A program made the translations under genes and the position numbers. The notes beneath the pieces were generated by a model, which was given only the letters and a program-made list of their open reading frames with translations, did no database searches and was not told where the DNA came from. Below are positions 1 through 13,400 of a stretch of DNA of 64,000 bases, piece after piece. Each line of letters starts with the position of its first letter. The first letter of the stretch is position 1. The stretch lies in NCBI GenBank assembly GCA_032207245.1, contig CM063500.1, forward strand, positions 20,280,024 to 20,344,023, read 5' to 3'. Origin of the DNA: Pardosa pseudoannulata (Eukaryota > Arthropoda > Arachnida > Araneae > Lycosidae).

Positions 1-51
1 AAATATTATGGTATTACTGATAAGATTTTAAAATATGTGTATGTTATTTAG

Positions 52-136
52 GTAATATTCTTGTGCCTGAAAGAGCTTCAGCTAGTGAAGACAAAATTGT
101 CTTTATTGATTTTGAGTACTGCAGTTATAATTTTAG
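52..136 (+). CDS. Choline kinase exon a (Mg-binding IDFEY motif)
   Basis: 85 nt, entered with 2 nt of a split Gly codon after TTATTTAG and left with 2 nt of a split Arg codon before GTTAGT. It encodes (G)NILVPERASASEDKIV and then the IDFEYCSYNF block. The Asp of IDFEY is the expected metal ligand in choline kinases. Confidence 0.92.
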
Positions 137-3100
137 GTTAGTATTTGTCCATTTTTTATTAACTTTATTTCATATTTGAGTTGGGTCATGTTAATGCCTG
201 TGTAGATTTAAAAATTATCTAAACAATTATCAATGAAATATAGTGTGGAATTTTTTAGCCTAACCTGCATGAAGCTATACAGGGTAATAGAGCAATCATC
301 ATGATAGTAATTCTACTCAGAATGAAAATAGTTTATCAATAAATTTTATATTCTCCTAATCAAATTGCCTAGTTTCCCAATCAGATTCTACACATTATAT
401 AAAAACAAATGTATACATTTATAAACATAATATTCACATACCTATATGAACATATTCATACTGTTCATACTGTATTAAGATATAATAATATATACACTTA
501 AACAGTATGCTTATTTAGAAACTATTTTCAATTGAATGCAAAACATTGCAAAGCATATAATAATCCCATAACACACATAAGAAAAAAAATTTACATTAAT
601 TTAACAAAAAAAAAAAAAAAAAAAAAAAGATAAATTTGGAATGAACATATTCATTAGTGTTAGTCATCTCTTATAAGAAAAGATGTAAAAGTGTGCAATA
701 TACAGGGGTCTATTTAGGTGTAATTTGGGTCTGTGTAATTAAGTGTAATTAGGTGTAATAGATCTTCAACAGACCAAACTCTTTACAGTATTTTCATTTT
801 CATATAGATTCTTCACAAAATTTTTCTTGTGAAAAACAGATTTTCACAAATCTGTAATATTTTATAAATGAACCCCATAAAGCAAATTAGTTTTAAAAAT
901 TAACTCCTTAAATAAATTTAATGTTTTTCTTCTTAATATTTATAAATCTGTATATGTTTACTCAGATACACACACATTTATATATATTCACTCATAACAG
1001 TAACAAAATAAATTAATACAAAACTGATTAAAAAAAATTAAAAATTTTCAATTCATCCCAAACAAAATAACTACAAAAACTAAGAATAAAATTAACGGTC
1101 AATACAAAGTTGGGAGAACATTTTCATATTATGAATTAATTCTTGTCTAGATTTAGGAGAGATTAACATGTTGTCAGAAATAACATTTTAAAAGTTAACT
1201 GGAAAATAGATGTGTAAATAATATAGTATAAATGAATGAACTGAAAGTTTAGTTATAGTACTGTGTGTATATGGCATTTTAATAAGAGGATTCGTGATAA
1301 TAGGAACTCAGATATATTGTTTGTATATAAATATTTTGTCTGTATTGCAGTTAAATTTAATGTACTTAATGTTATAAGTGAGTTTTACATTATAAACTGT
1401 GCTGCATATATACTCATATGGTTAAAGTATTAAAAATATAATTGAGAGGTTATCTGACATACATTTAATAAAGATGACAAACCATGTACAATCTAGTTTT
1501 ATTCCCATAAAGATATTAATTAAAAAGTTAAAGTAAGATTGAGAAGGTATTGATTTTTGGGAAGTCTTATATTGTTTGTTGAATTCCTTATTGCTTCTTG
1601 GTTTTGTTCATAAATCATTTTATTTATATATGGGTGTGTATTTTCTATTTGCAATAGAAACAATATACATAAATTATACAAATGTAGTCATAAAAAAGTG
1701 ATTAGTGTAATGTTAAAACTAAAGGAAATTCTAATTTCAAAGATTATTAATCTTACTGAAGCAAAAATAGATAAAAGTGAGCACATAATTTTTCAGCCAA
1801 TAGCATAACAGTGAATAAAAGTAAAATATTATTTTTTAAACAGTCTAATCTTAAAGAACGACTCTAAAAAAAACTCAGGTTAGCTGAAAAAGCTTAGCTT
1901 TTTATCTAAAAGAAAAATTCATATCAGCATTGTGTTTTTCTAACATTTATACATCTTCTGTGTATCTTGCCTTTTTTTTTCTTTATATCAGTAATGTTAT
2001 TTGAATCTGACCTCTGACTTTATTTTACTGCATATTAAAAAATATTTACAAAATTGAAAATGTAATTTTTTTTTTCATTCATTTAACTTCAATACTAAAT
2101 CAGTATGTTTGTAATCTTGTTACAATTTTCTTTTTAGCATAAAATTTTTATAAGATGTATTAAAGATTCTTGTTTTTATAATAAAATGAAAAATGTGTTG
2201 CTTATATAATCAAAATATTTCCTTCAGTTTCTTCCTGTTGATATAGTAATTTTTTTTCAGGGCTTTTGACATTGCAAATCATTTTTGTGAATGGTGTTTT
2301 GATTATTCACTTCCTGAGTATCCACATTTCCTTGCAAAACCTGCTGAATATCCATCCACAGAAAAACAAGTAATAAAATCTATTAATTTATTGTTTAATA
2401 TAATTTTTTATTATTCTCACAATACGTCTATCTTACAAAGTTAGGTTGTTGATAATAAAAATCCAGATATTAAACAGAATAAATAGTCTTTTGTGTTAAA
2501 ATGCAGTAAAAAATACTTGTAAACAAAGTTAACATGATTAAAGTACAAAATTAAGTAATAACATTGTGACCACAGACCTGGGAAATGTCAAATAGTTCTT
2601 AAGAGATTATAGGATATCAAAATTTTATTATAAACTTTCAAATTCTTTTGAAATTTTAGAACAATAATTGCATTTGTTTCCTTAAACAAAGGCAGTATCT
2701 GACTTTCCACATGTTTCTAGAAATGAAAGCCAGAGAAATCTGGGAATTAAAGGGTTCCTTATTTAGAAGAAAATCACTAGATTGATGGTGCAACTGCCAA
2801 TATTGCTAAGGGAGTGTTTAATAAAGTCTGTAGCCAATCAAGGTGATGGACAGTTTTAAGGATATTATTTTGGCAAAGAAATGTAAGGATTGTCTTAACT
2901 TCTGAAGGCTTTCTGGGATAAATTCTAAAATTATGTACTTTCTTTCCTTTTGTTCCATTAAAATGACTAAGTTTTTCATCTTTTTAAATCTTCATCTATG
3001 ACGAGGACTTAACCATGTTTAAAGTGTCTAGGACAAATATTATTTTGGGGCATTCTACATTTTCAACATGAGAAACTTAATCATATGTACACAAGTTGAT

Positions 3101-6100
3101 ATTTATTTCGGATTTACGTAGGGAATCTAAAAAATAGCTTCAAAGAATAATTCTGTAAAGACTGTATTATAAGCTGTATTGACAGTTTATGTATGATTCC
3201 AAATTGCATTTTTTTGAAAATTAATATTTATTCAAAATAGTCAAGTATACAAGAACATTGACTATATTCTGGAGAAATTACCGTCTTGACAAATGTACTC
3301 CATATTCTTCTCATTGATGAGCTGCCTGAATATTAATTTTACCATTCTGTATATTTTTATGTATATGCTACCTGAAATTTTATGCAATAAATTCCTGGAA
3401 AGAATACTGGTCATTTTTTATTTTATTTTATTTTTATTGTGAGAGAGTTAAAAAAAACTTACATGAAGTGAAAACTAAACTTAATAATAAAAGTAAAATT
3501 TTAATTATGTAAGGAAATCTGAAATATTTAAATTTAAATAACACTGTTGAATAATCCATTTTGACTATTTTTATGTATGTATATATGTACATGGTGCTGT
3601 ACGCAGTGTGGGGAAAGCTCCCCAGCACTCTCAGATAATTTTTTCTTGTTCTCTGAATAGAAAAGGTGTTTTAATCAACTATGTTGTTTTAAACAAAATT
3701 AACTTTAAAAAAAATTAAGTGACATCTATAAACAATAACAAATTATTTTATTTCATTTTCTTTTACATTACTTTATCTTATTGACAGAAAGCAATTATAT
3801 CACCAAATTTTGTGACAGTAACATTCTTGTTGGCAGTATTGTCAACTTTTCCAGATCATGTGACACTCACTTCTGTTACAAATTTTTGTCACAGAATTTC
3901 CCTAATGCAAGTAAATCTAAAAATGACTTAATCATTAATAATTTTAATGTTGGAGCACTGCATTATAGCTGCACCTGCCTGTGTGATAATGGGGCTCTAT
4001 GACTTTATAATAATTGTCAGGATTTGTGTGGAATTGCTCCTTACCATACAGCCATAAACAAAGTTGATGGTATATGATAATAAATTTAAAATAGATATGT
4101 GCCTGTAATACTATTTGTAACTTATTCCATTTTCTTAAAATATTGTGGTTATTGCAATTTGTGGAATTATTAACTACTTCAAAAGTTCCTATAATCTGTT
4201 GTCAAAAAAGACAAAGTATATATCTGTATGAAACAATTCTCACATCTATTAAACCATTTAGTGTAATAATGTTAGTTTTATTGCATTTGTAAAAAATTTT
4301 ATGAATTATGCTACATACTTTTATTTTCTTTTTATAGCTTAATTTTATTCGGTCATATTTAAATAACTTTGAGAGCAGTAGTTCAGATACAGATATCACT
4401 GATGAAATCAACAGTGAAGGTCATGTTTTGAAAGAAGTTGATGTATTTGTTTTGGCATCACACTTTCTTTGGACATTGTGGAGCATAGTAAATGCCCAGA
4501 ATTCTCAAATTCAGTTTGGATACTGGGTAAGTTTATTACAAATAATCAACTCAAATTTTCTTATGTTTTGACATGTGATACCCACCATAAACTTTTACTA
4601 TTATGCATATTATTATTTTTTTATATATATTTTATAACTGATTCTGTTATCAGTTGGAAAATTGTCTGGTGTAATCATCATATACACAAGTTTTATTTAA
4701 TCACTGTAACAGTTTACAGGAGTTTCTTTAGGCAAAATTTGGCTCTATTAACAGATTCTTCACAAAGTATCTTATATTAAGAACTAAACCTTCTCAGTAT
4801 TTTCATTTTAAAAATAAATCCTTCACAAAATTTTTCTTGGGGGGAAAAAACTGGTATTTTATAATATATTATTTTAAAAATTAACATTTGGCAAAGTGAA
4901 TGAACCCACCCCAAAATCAAAAACTGATCTAAAGGGAGCATAATCAACATTTGTATTTTGCAGCATGTTTTTCAAAAGCAGCTGAACCATTGCTTAGGTG
5001 GCTGGCACTTTTGTGAAGCTCTATAATAGCTTTACCCTGTGTAAGCAAACCCTTAAGTCCTTGCATAAATGTTATGTTTATTTAATAATTTTATGTAATT
5101 ATGAAAAATTAGCATAACTTATTAAACTCTAATGTTTATTTTTCATTTTAATTGAGTATGGAAATTTATTCAGAGTCAAGGATGGATAACAGGCAGAAAA
5201 CTTAACTTGACCTGTGAACTCACACAAGTATATAGATTTATTTAATGCTGGATGATCATTTTTTAGAAGTCTATGCATTAAGACCTGACGCCTGTGAGTG
5301 TTTTAACTTGTGCATGGTTTTACTTTAAACATAATGCAGATAATGCATCTGGAAATAAAAATGGCTAGCCATATATTCTAGAAGATAAAGATTTTCTTGG
5401 CCACAACTGTTCAATTACTATTGTGCCATGTAGATTTTCTGTGTTTAATGGATCTACATTAATGGATAAGAAATTAAATCTGGTTTCCAGTACTTTTTGC
5501 TACTCAGTGGCAAAATTTCCTTGTTGTTGCATGCATGGTTTCTGCGCACCTGGAAAGTCATGGAAAATCATAGATTTAGACAATGGATTAATTTTGTCAT
5601 GGAAAGTCTTGATTTTTCAAGTAAAATGAGTAAAAGTCATGGAAAGTCATGGATCCGCTAAACTACCAATTAAATAAAAATGCATTGAATTGTTTAATTC
5701 TATTTTTACTTGTCATTTGGCTGAAGTTACTGAGTTTGGTATTTATGTATTATCTTATTGACCATATTGCCAAGTAAAATTTGTTCACCAAGGAAACTCA
5801 AAGCAAGAAAGCTTAATGGGTGGGTAAATGTATATTATTCTGGGTTTTTTTTTCTTAAATTGTAGATTAAAATTTTATTAATATAATAATAATTATTTCT
5901 TAATAAAAATTAGTTAAGATTTTTGCACAAAATATAAGTTTATCTCTAGGGATATTGTATATAAACATTATAGGGTTATATTTGCTATTATTCATGGTCA
6001 CCTGGATAATACCAAAGTACCCTGAATTCAAATTGGAAACATTTTGATTGAAAAATTGCTATATGATTAATTTTAGGTATGTAGATACAACAATTTATTT

Positions 6101-7781
6101 TTATGTATGTGAGTTTATTAACACTTATAAAGTAAGTTTATAATTTTTTTATGATAAAATTCCTGTAATTTCTGTAAAAGCATATATTTTATTTGTATGT
6201 ACATCAGAAGTTTTATTCATATATACTTTAACGAAAGCTTTTTAAAGTCAGGGAAAATGATCCGCTAAATCAGGGAAAGTCAGGAAAAGTCATGGATTTG
6301 AAAAATTTTATTTTGGCAGATATCCTGTACATGTATATGCTTATATGTATAAAGTTTTTAAATGGGGCTTTCTCTAAAATAGAACTTTAACTTAATACTA
6401 ATTTCAGGTTCATAAATTTGTATAATTTTACACAAAAAAGGACCCTGTGCTAAACATTTGTTTATGAATTCTTTTCTCTGAAATAACTTTTTAAATATCT
6501 CAATGGAAAAGAATGTAAAAATTAAAAAAAATCAAAACATATTTATCACATAACTAACAATAATATTAACTCATAAAAAGGTTTTCATAAAGTTTCAGTG
6601 ATTCCAGAAATGTTTATCACTAAAAAGTTATACCCCATACTTGTATATCATGTTTGTGTAGTACTTCCTTTCTGCACTGTTAGTTGCAGCTGTAGGGTCA
6701 AACTCTGTCAAGGTGGGTCCACTAATAAATATTCTGAGCAAATCATCCAGTGTGCAATTCTACAGAAAATTCTGGCAGGCAGTCTTGAATCTGTGGTGAT
6801 AGCTCAAGTCATTGATTTAAAGCTATACTCACTAGAAGAATAGCACAAAATGTTAGAATCTGGTGCAAATTGGGCAATCTTGCTTACATTTTTGTTCCAA
6901 ATGGAGATGTATGTGATTTCTTAATTTCAAAACTACTGCATGCTGCTGGATTGAGACACTGTTATCAGAATGTATATCATTTTATTTGAAATGTACCATT
7001 TTTAAATGACTAAACTCAGACATGCCAACTACTCTGGATTTTCCAGAGATGCTCCAGAGAAATGAGAGAAACTGATAACTTCGCAAACTTCTCAAATTGC
7101 TCCAGAAAATAACAAAACTTTTGAATAACTAACAGATCTCAATTCAGCAATAAATTACAGACTTAATAAAATAATGGTGACAAAAATAATGGTGAATATG
7201 TCACTCTTTCCACGTAGTAATACTGCATGTGATCAAGCTGTGTAGAAAAACCACACTGAATTTAGGTCAAATTTTAGTAGACAAACTCTAGAATACCTGA
7301 TGATAGAAAACTGTATATATTTTATTCAGGGTCAATGCTGCTACAAGAAATTTTTCTGAAAATTAAGCCATTAAAACTAAAAAAAACTACTTACACATTG
7401 TTAAATGCATTAATTTTAATTTATCCGTTTTAATTTACTGTGTTTATTTTTAATTTAATTTTCACAATTTTAATTTAGAAATCAATAAATGTTATATATA
7501 ATTTGTTTGGTTATTTTGTTTTATTTATTACATATGTAAATTGCATAAGCATGTAATTTGTGGGTGACATGTTAAATTTTAAAACCACGCTGTTGCTCCT
7601 GACAGAGGTGCCTTAATTTTTTGTCAGCACTGGCAAGTGAAAATTTTGGACTCTCTCTTAATGTATGATTTTTTATTTTCTCCTTTAGGAGTATGGTAAG
7701 GCTCGGTGGGCTGAGTACAATGCACATAAACAGAGGTTAATCCAGAAAGAGCATCCCAGTTTACCCAGTCAGGAATGCTAA
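52..7781 (+). CDS. Choline/ethanolamine kinase, 3' part (4 exons)
   Basis: The coding exons are 52-136, 2261-2369, 4338-4526 and 7689-7781 (stop TAA 7779-7781). They keep one reading frame and are bounded by AG/GT sites. Choline kinases phosphorylate choline (and ethanolamine) with ATP, the first cytosolic step of the CDP-choline pathway to phosphatidylcholine. The visible protein has the family signature: GNILV, then VFIDFEYCSYNFRAFDIANHF with the metal-binding Asp of the IDFEY motif, then CEW, and near the end LASHFLWTLWSIVNAQ and FGYWEYGKARW. This pattern fits choline kinase (CHKA/CHKB type) better than ethanolamine kinase, whose version reads IDYEYAGYN. The N-terminal lobe and the HND catalytic loop must lie on exons left of the window, so the gene is partial. 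I see no frameshift or stop. The choline versus ethanolamine preference cannot be settled from this part. Confidence 0.93.
137..2260 (+). other. Choline kinase intron, AT-rich
   Basis: A 2124-nt intron between exons a and b. It contains a 23-base A run (606-628) and otherwise AT-rich unique-looking sequence. I see no gene in it. Confidence 0.8.
2261..2369 (+). CDS. Choline kinase exon b (FDIANHFCEW block)
   Basis: 109 nt after TTTTTTTTCAG and before GTAATA. The first base completes the split Arg codon; 36 codons follow. It contains AFDIANHFCEW, a hallmark of the choline/ethanolamine kinase family, followed by a variable substrate-lobe segment ending in EKQ. Confidence 0.93.
2370..4337 (+). 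other. Choline kinase intron, AT-rich
   Basis: A 1968-nt intron between exons b and c. The short open frames in it (for example 3434-3628 and 3781-4002) have no recognisable domain and are ordinary chance frames in AT-rich DNA. I see nothing else in it. Confidence 0.78.
4338..4526 (+). CDS. Choline kinase exon c (LASHFLWTLWS)
   Basis: 189 nt (63 codons, phase 0) after TTTTTATAG and before GTAAGT. The Ser/Asp-rich stretch near its start (ESSSSDTDITDE) is a variable loop. It is followed by the conserved helix VDVFVLASHFLWTLWSIV and QFGYW. Confidence 0.93.
4527..7688 (+). other. Choline kinase intron with dispersed-repeat fragments
   Basis: A 3162-nt intron between exons c and d. It carries two related GTCATGGAAA-type repeat blocks (5551-5662 and 6246-6300) and a 7-bp-stem hairpin (7032-7048), which look like remains of dispersed repeats. 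No exon was recognised. Confidence 0.75.
5551..6300 (+). repeat. Two blocks of GTCATGGAAA-type repeat
   Basis: The block at 5551-5662 repeats TGGAAAGTCATGGA-like units and ends in GGATCCGCTAAA. The block at 6246-6300 repeats AGTCAGGGAAA-like units around TGATCCGCTAAAT, then AAGTCATGGA. The shared GATCCGCTAAA core with the same flanking unit indicates two pieces of one dispersed repeat family in the same orientation. The family is unidentified. Confidence 0.5.
7689..7781 (+). CDS. Choline kinase last coding exon
   Basis: 93 nt after TCTCCTTTAG. It encodes EYGKARWAEYNAHKQRLIQK and a short hydrophilic tail ending QEC before TAA. The EYGKARW block aligns with the C-terminal DYAQARF block of animal choline kinases, so this is the natural C-terminus rather than a truncation. 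Confidence 0.92.
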   Translation, partial: EYGKARWAEYNAHKQRLIQKEHPSLPSQEC

Positions 7782-9682
7782 TCTGCCAGTTATAACTAGC
7801 ATCTTATACAGAACATGCCTATTCCAGATTTTTGTATGTTCAGATGCAGTTGTGTAAATATAATTGAACTCTCTGCTGTTACTTAACAATGTCAGAGCCT
7901 ATTTTGTGGGAGCTTTTCAAAAATGTATTGCAGGTGATCAACTATTGTCAAATGTTTGTGCTGTCAGAATGCTTTTGTTAATTTTTTAATAGTGTCTCAA
8001 CTTTAGAATAATTGTAAGTAATCCTTTATATTCATTTTGTGAAAATAATGTATATCTTGCTGTATTATACACAACTTGTAAACTGTCTGTGTCCATAAAT
8101 TTGTACAGCTCAGTATAGAATTATTTTAAAAATAAAAGAATTGTGTATAATGAAAAAAATATTTCATATAGAAAAATACTGCAGCATATAAGCTGTTACA
8201 GATGAATATTACTTATTTAGTTTATCAGAATTTTAGTGTTGGAATAAGATAAAGAAAAGTAATTATTTTTTTAACTGGATACTCTCACTACACAAGATAG
8301 TAACGAATCTTAGCTATGGATTTGTGTGGATGTTACAAAATTTAGTTAAAAATCAGTAAAAGTAAATGTACTTCATAGTTCCTAGTAAATTATCATTTTT
8401 TTTTCTTTATTTTAACCCAGGTGCCTAGTTAAATTACTGTAAATAAAATGTGAGGTTCTGAAAAAGTGGAAAATAATGAAATTTTATAACCAGAAACTCC
8501 TATAAATTATTGAAAACATTGTTAATTACTAGAATTTTGAACTGCATTTTAATGGTTAAAAGCCACAAATGTTAATTTTCTCAAAACAAACCAAGCAAAG
8601 TTATAATAAACTATTTACGTACCCATATGTGTTTAAGCTTATCAGGAAATTTAAACTTATCTAATTTATTTTAGCAAATTGTATTTAAAAAATAGACATT
8701 GAATGGACTTGTTGAATTTTGTTTTAATGTGATTGTATTATTTTAATGTAGAATTAAATGTTTACAAAACTTGAAGCTAAAGTTCATGATGCTATACAGA
8801 ACCCAGTAAAATGATACAAAGTATATTACTTCATCTGTAGAATAATATATTAATTATTCTTATTTGCATGTTATTTAAGTATAAGAAGCTAAATTTATAT
8901 TACTGTATCAATAACTACTTATAACACAAATATTACCTAGCCTTTTACCTTCTAACTTTGAAATGAAACATGGAATTTTGAAACCTATGTACTTGTTTTA
9001 AATTCAGTTTTAAGTGCTTGTTGAGAACGTGAGATATAATTCTATCTCTATCTTTCATTTTCATTGTATGCCTTTTTTTACATTTAACATTTTGTTTAGT
9101 TCTTCAGGAATTTTTCTAATTATACCTTATTTTCGAAGTTCAAAATACAGTACCCTTATTGTTAGTATTTCTAACTTTATCTTTAGTATTTAAAATTGTC
9201 TTTGAAATGTTAAACCATATTTCATGTGATAAAAGAAATAAACAAAGTTATTGTAACCAGAATTATTTTTATGTGCAAGTGTAGAATTTTAAATTGCATA
9301 ATTTTCTGATTCAAGGTCTCTACTGTCTTAAAGTTATTGCCCCCCTTTTTTTCTCCAATATTTGGCAGTTTAAAACCATAAATATGTAGGGTAAGCTCTG
9401 TGTTAGTTACTATTTCATCTAGATCAGGCATGTGCAATTTCAGCAGGATTACAAACTAAATTAGAAATTAAATTTTCTACGTGGGCTAGAAGTTATTTAT
9501 GATCCATATATATGAAAATATATAAAATGAATACATCTTAGTCTAATATCTCTATTATTACTTTTAACAAGGAATAAAATGAAAAATAACATAATCCTCT
9601 TATATAAATAAACACTTTTCAGTATAATGATTACAACTTCATGGACGACACAAGGTGCCCAATTTTCAGGGATTTTCTGAAT
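7782..9682 (+). other. Choline kinase 3' UTR and downstream DNA
   Basis: AT-rich, non-coding sequence directly after the stop codon. Candidate polyadenylation signals AATAAA occur at 8131-8136 and 8442-8447, so a 3' UTR of about 350-700 nt is plausible. The transcript end cannot be fixed from sequence alone. Confidence 0.6.
8131..8136 (+). promoter_or_regulatory. Candidate polyadenylation signal
   Basis: AATAAA about 350 nt after the choline kinase stop codon. It is the first canonical signal downstream, but in such AT-rich DNA the hexamer is frequent, so confidence is limited. Confidence 0.4.
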
Positions 9683-10416
9683 TAGGGATGCAATGAATAT
9701 CAATTTAGTTGGATACCAGATATCTGGCCAGAGTTTCAGCTGGATATCCGGTCTGATGTCAGTATGTTTCACACTTTTTCTTTTTAAATTTATTATAAAT
9801 AAATCAGCTTTATGTACTTTATTTTTGCAACTAAATTGTAGTACTTTTATCACCTTTTATATTTTTTAATTAGTCAACTATTTTGTATTATAATTTCTTA
9901 AATTTTTTCTTTAATTTAAGTTTCAGCACTCAGTATCTCAACTTGACATTATTTAATTAGAAAAATCAAATCTGAATAAAAGCAGTTTTAATAGTCCTTT
10001 ACTTTTCTTCTTTAATGGTTCTTATGTTTGTGTATGAAAAATTTCAAGAACATATTCCCACTTTTATTTTATTAAATTGTCTTTATTTTTCTTTCCTCCA
10101 AAAAAGTAAGTTTTGTCTTTTGTTTTCTCCGATGCAAAAACACAAGTTTGCTGTTGAGACTGAAAAAACAATGATTTATGATTTTTTGTTATGAAAAGTA
10201 TAAATAAACCTAATTTTTTCCTCATAATGCTCAAAATACTTATACACATTGTTTCATATAGTATATTGTTTAACTTTTTTTGGTTATATTTATTTTATTT
10301 TTCGGTGTGTAATTTTTGGCCAGATGTACTGCCGGATAATTGTAATATCCAGCTACTGCCAATTAACCGGTATATGCCGGATGCAGTATGTTGGCCGTAT
10401 AACCATTGCATCCCTA
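9683..10416. mobile_element. Non-autonomous hAT-like element, copy A (734 bp)
   Basis: It begins TAGGGATGCAATGAAT and ends CCATTGCATCCCTA, giving terminal inverted repeats of about 13 bp. It has inner inverted CCGGATA/TATCTGGCC-type motifs. The flanks TTCTGAAT (9675-9682) and CACTGAAT (10417-10424) match at 6 of 8 bases, as expected for an aged 8-bp hAT target duplication. A second copy of identical length, in the same orientation, lies at 61815-62548. No transposase frame is present, so it is a deletion derivative or MITE-like element. Small open frames inside it are incidental. Confidence 0.78.
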
Positions 10417-10424
10417 CACTGAAT

Positions 10425-13400
10425 ATTGAAACTTGAGGTTCATTTGTAACTTGCAGTACATTTGCTATGTGCACATCAGTAATTCATGAATTGAATTTCA
10501 AGGACTTCATAATTGAAAAAAGTTGCTGGCATTCATTGGTACTTTCAAATAATATCATTCTTTTATGGGCAAAAGTTGTCAGCTTTGGGAACTTATAACG
10601 TGTGAAATAGTTCTTATAAAAGCCAGTTAGTATAACATCCTTGAGTTTTTTCTTTAGAACGGTTCTGTTACCATTCAATCAAAAAGTTTTCCATAACACT
10701 TGGAAACCCAGTGCAAAAAGATAATAAATACAAAGACAAATAAGCTTCCTCATAAGAGTTAAAAAACCATATTTAATGATATTTAATAAAATTATTGCAT
10801 AGACCAAATATGCAGTTGTTGCACATGCCTAGATTTAGAGTTTTGTTGCAAAAGGGGGATATTTGAGCTTCTTTTTATGTATTTAAATTTTAAAGTCTAA
10901 ATTGTATTAACTATCTCAAATATAAGCAATATTTTTTAAAATTAAATTTGAAAATGTAACATCATTATTTTTTATTACTTGCTTGAAATTAAAAAAAAAG
11001 TTATTTGTGCACCACTCAGGTTCTGTTGAGTGGTTCAGCATTTGGGGTACAGGCTGTACACAATCGAACCTATGTGCTGTGTGGAATCAATACCCAAGTA
11101 ATTGCAAATTTTTAATTTCTGTGTTTAGCAGTCTGTAAAATGTGCTTAGATGTGTATTAAACATTATTATATTAATGTAGCTAATTTTTTCTTGGGTTAA
11201 TGTAATTTAAAAATATTCAGTAAATTCTTTTAACTCAAAATTTTTTTCTTGAAATTTTTGATGTTTTGTCTAAAACACTAAAATGCTTCTGTACTTTTTA
11301 AAAATAAGCATTTTACAAAATTTTGTACTCAATATCATTTTAAAAAACAGGCAGTTGACTTTCAAAAGCTTACAAGTGCCCTCTTATGTACAAAAGAGGG
11401 CAAACATAAATTTGATGATTATCAAAAGCAGCACAAAAGGGGAAAAATGGTAAGTGTAAAAGACAAAGTATTTTATTGAAAATGTCTTGATGATAAATTT
11501 TGATAAAAATTTTAAAACTACTAAAAAAATTCGAAATTTTATTTATTGATTGTTTGTGATATCTATGTTTGAAGAATATATGTGTAATAAACCTTTCAAT
11601 AGCACTAAATTCTTGGAAAATAGTTTTGACATTTTTATTGACGCAAAAAAATTTAAGTAAATCATAATTTTGAATCATTCAAAATCAATGAATAATTTTC
11701 AGTTGTAATGTTTGATTAATTAAACACACTGTCACAGTATTTTTCCCAAAGAAAACATATTAGGGAATGAACTTACAATTTATAGTATATTAAGTTAAAA
11801 TTCATTTTTAAACTTTGAAGTGCCCTAGTATATAAAGAAAGGCAAAATGTACTTTTGACATATTGATCAATCAATAATTTACAAGGATTCTCACTCCTAT
11901 ATTCAAACACATTTGCTACCCTTCTTATTTTCATTTGATCACCATTTTTATGTCTAGTTGTATCATGTGATATTTAACACAGATTGTGTGAATTGTGTAG
12001 TTGTGTACATTTATATATATAAATATAAGAATGTTGTACAATCTGACCAGCTACATTAATGTGATATTTTTTATGTAAGCCTAAAGTACTTATAATTAAG
12101 ACTTAAAGGTTGTAAATATAACCATGTGAGAATGTTCTCGTTTTAAGATATTAAAGTCATTTTATTTTCTTATTTATAATGCAAATTTTTATTGAGATAT
12201 ATTATGCTACTTTCATGTGGTTTGGGAGAAAATTGTTTATTTTTATTTTAGTATGGACACATTTTATTTTTCAATGTGACTTTCTGTTGTATAATTTAGT
12301 GTTTAGGACACATTATTATAATATTTTTCGTTGTGAGGATAAATAATGCTATTTTTTAAAAATCTGAATAACTGAAATTGATAGTTTTCTTAAAGTATAC
12401 TGTGCCAATACCTTTTAACTTTCCTTCCAAATGTGAATATTATTTAACCAATGAATTTTGATTTGTGTATTTTACAATATTAAATAATGACTTATTTTTA
12501 TATTAGAGTGGTCCAAGTCTTACGTTTAGTGGTTACTTTTGTGTTCTTTCTTTAATCTGTATTGTTATAGCATTGTATATTTATGCTTCATTTTAGTGTT
12601 TTACAGCTGTCCAATTACATGTGAGAAAAATGTCAGAATTATAAAATCATAAAGCATTTAAATTGTTTAAATAATAGTTTTAACATTTTATTTATTAATA
12701 CTCTATAGTGTAACAGTGGTTGTGGAAAATTTAATACTCAAAAATTAGAAAAATTAATGTTAAGATTTCAAAACTATAGTGATCATACAGATTCAAATTT
12801 GTGATTTTAAAAGGTAAAAGTTATTTTTTGTTTTATTTATTTAGTGGGGTTTTAATATTAAAATAAAATTAGTAAATAGATCTTTATAATATTGTAAACT
12901 GAACTAACTTTGAAAATAAGATGATTATTATTAAATAGTTGTTAACTTGTAAAATTATTCCAACATCTTGTTTCTTAGCACTCACTGTTTTGTTTTAAAT
13001 TTGTGTTATTTGGGTTATTTTGAATATTTTTTGGATGAATCTCTGACTTAGGTAATTGGAAGCTAAATATTTTTTGTTTGAAGGTAGATTTATTACTGTA
13101 ATTTTCAAATACTGTTTGTAGCTACATTCTGACACACATAGTGAATTTTTGAGCAAGCACTGAATGTGTCTGATGTGATCTTTATGAAATGTGAAATTTA
13201 GCACTACTTGGAAGGTGAGATAAAGAAAATTACATATCATTAACAATTCTGAAATCATACCTATATTAAGGTTGGTGCTTAATATTTATACAATTGTATA
13301 TTAGAATTTAGGTCCAAAAATGAACCAGCAGTTGTCAAATTTTTTATAATAGTATTCCATCTTTAAAAGTCATTTTACAGTAATCTTTTCCTCACTATCT

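Noticed and set aside
11022..11100. tRNA-like stretch with GGTTCGATTG on the minus strand
   Set aside because: The acceptor and anticodon stems do not pair, and there is only a partial B-box match.
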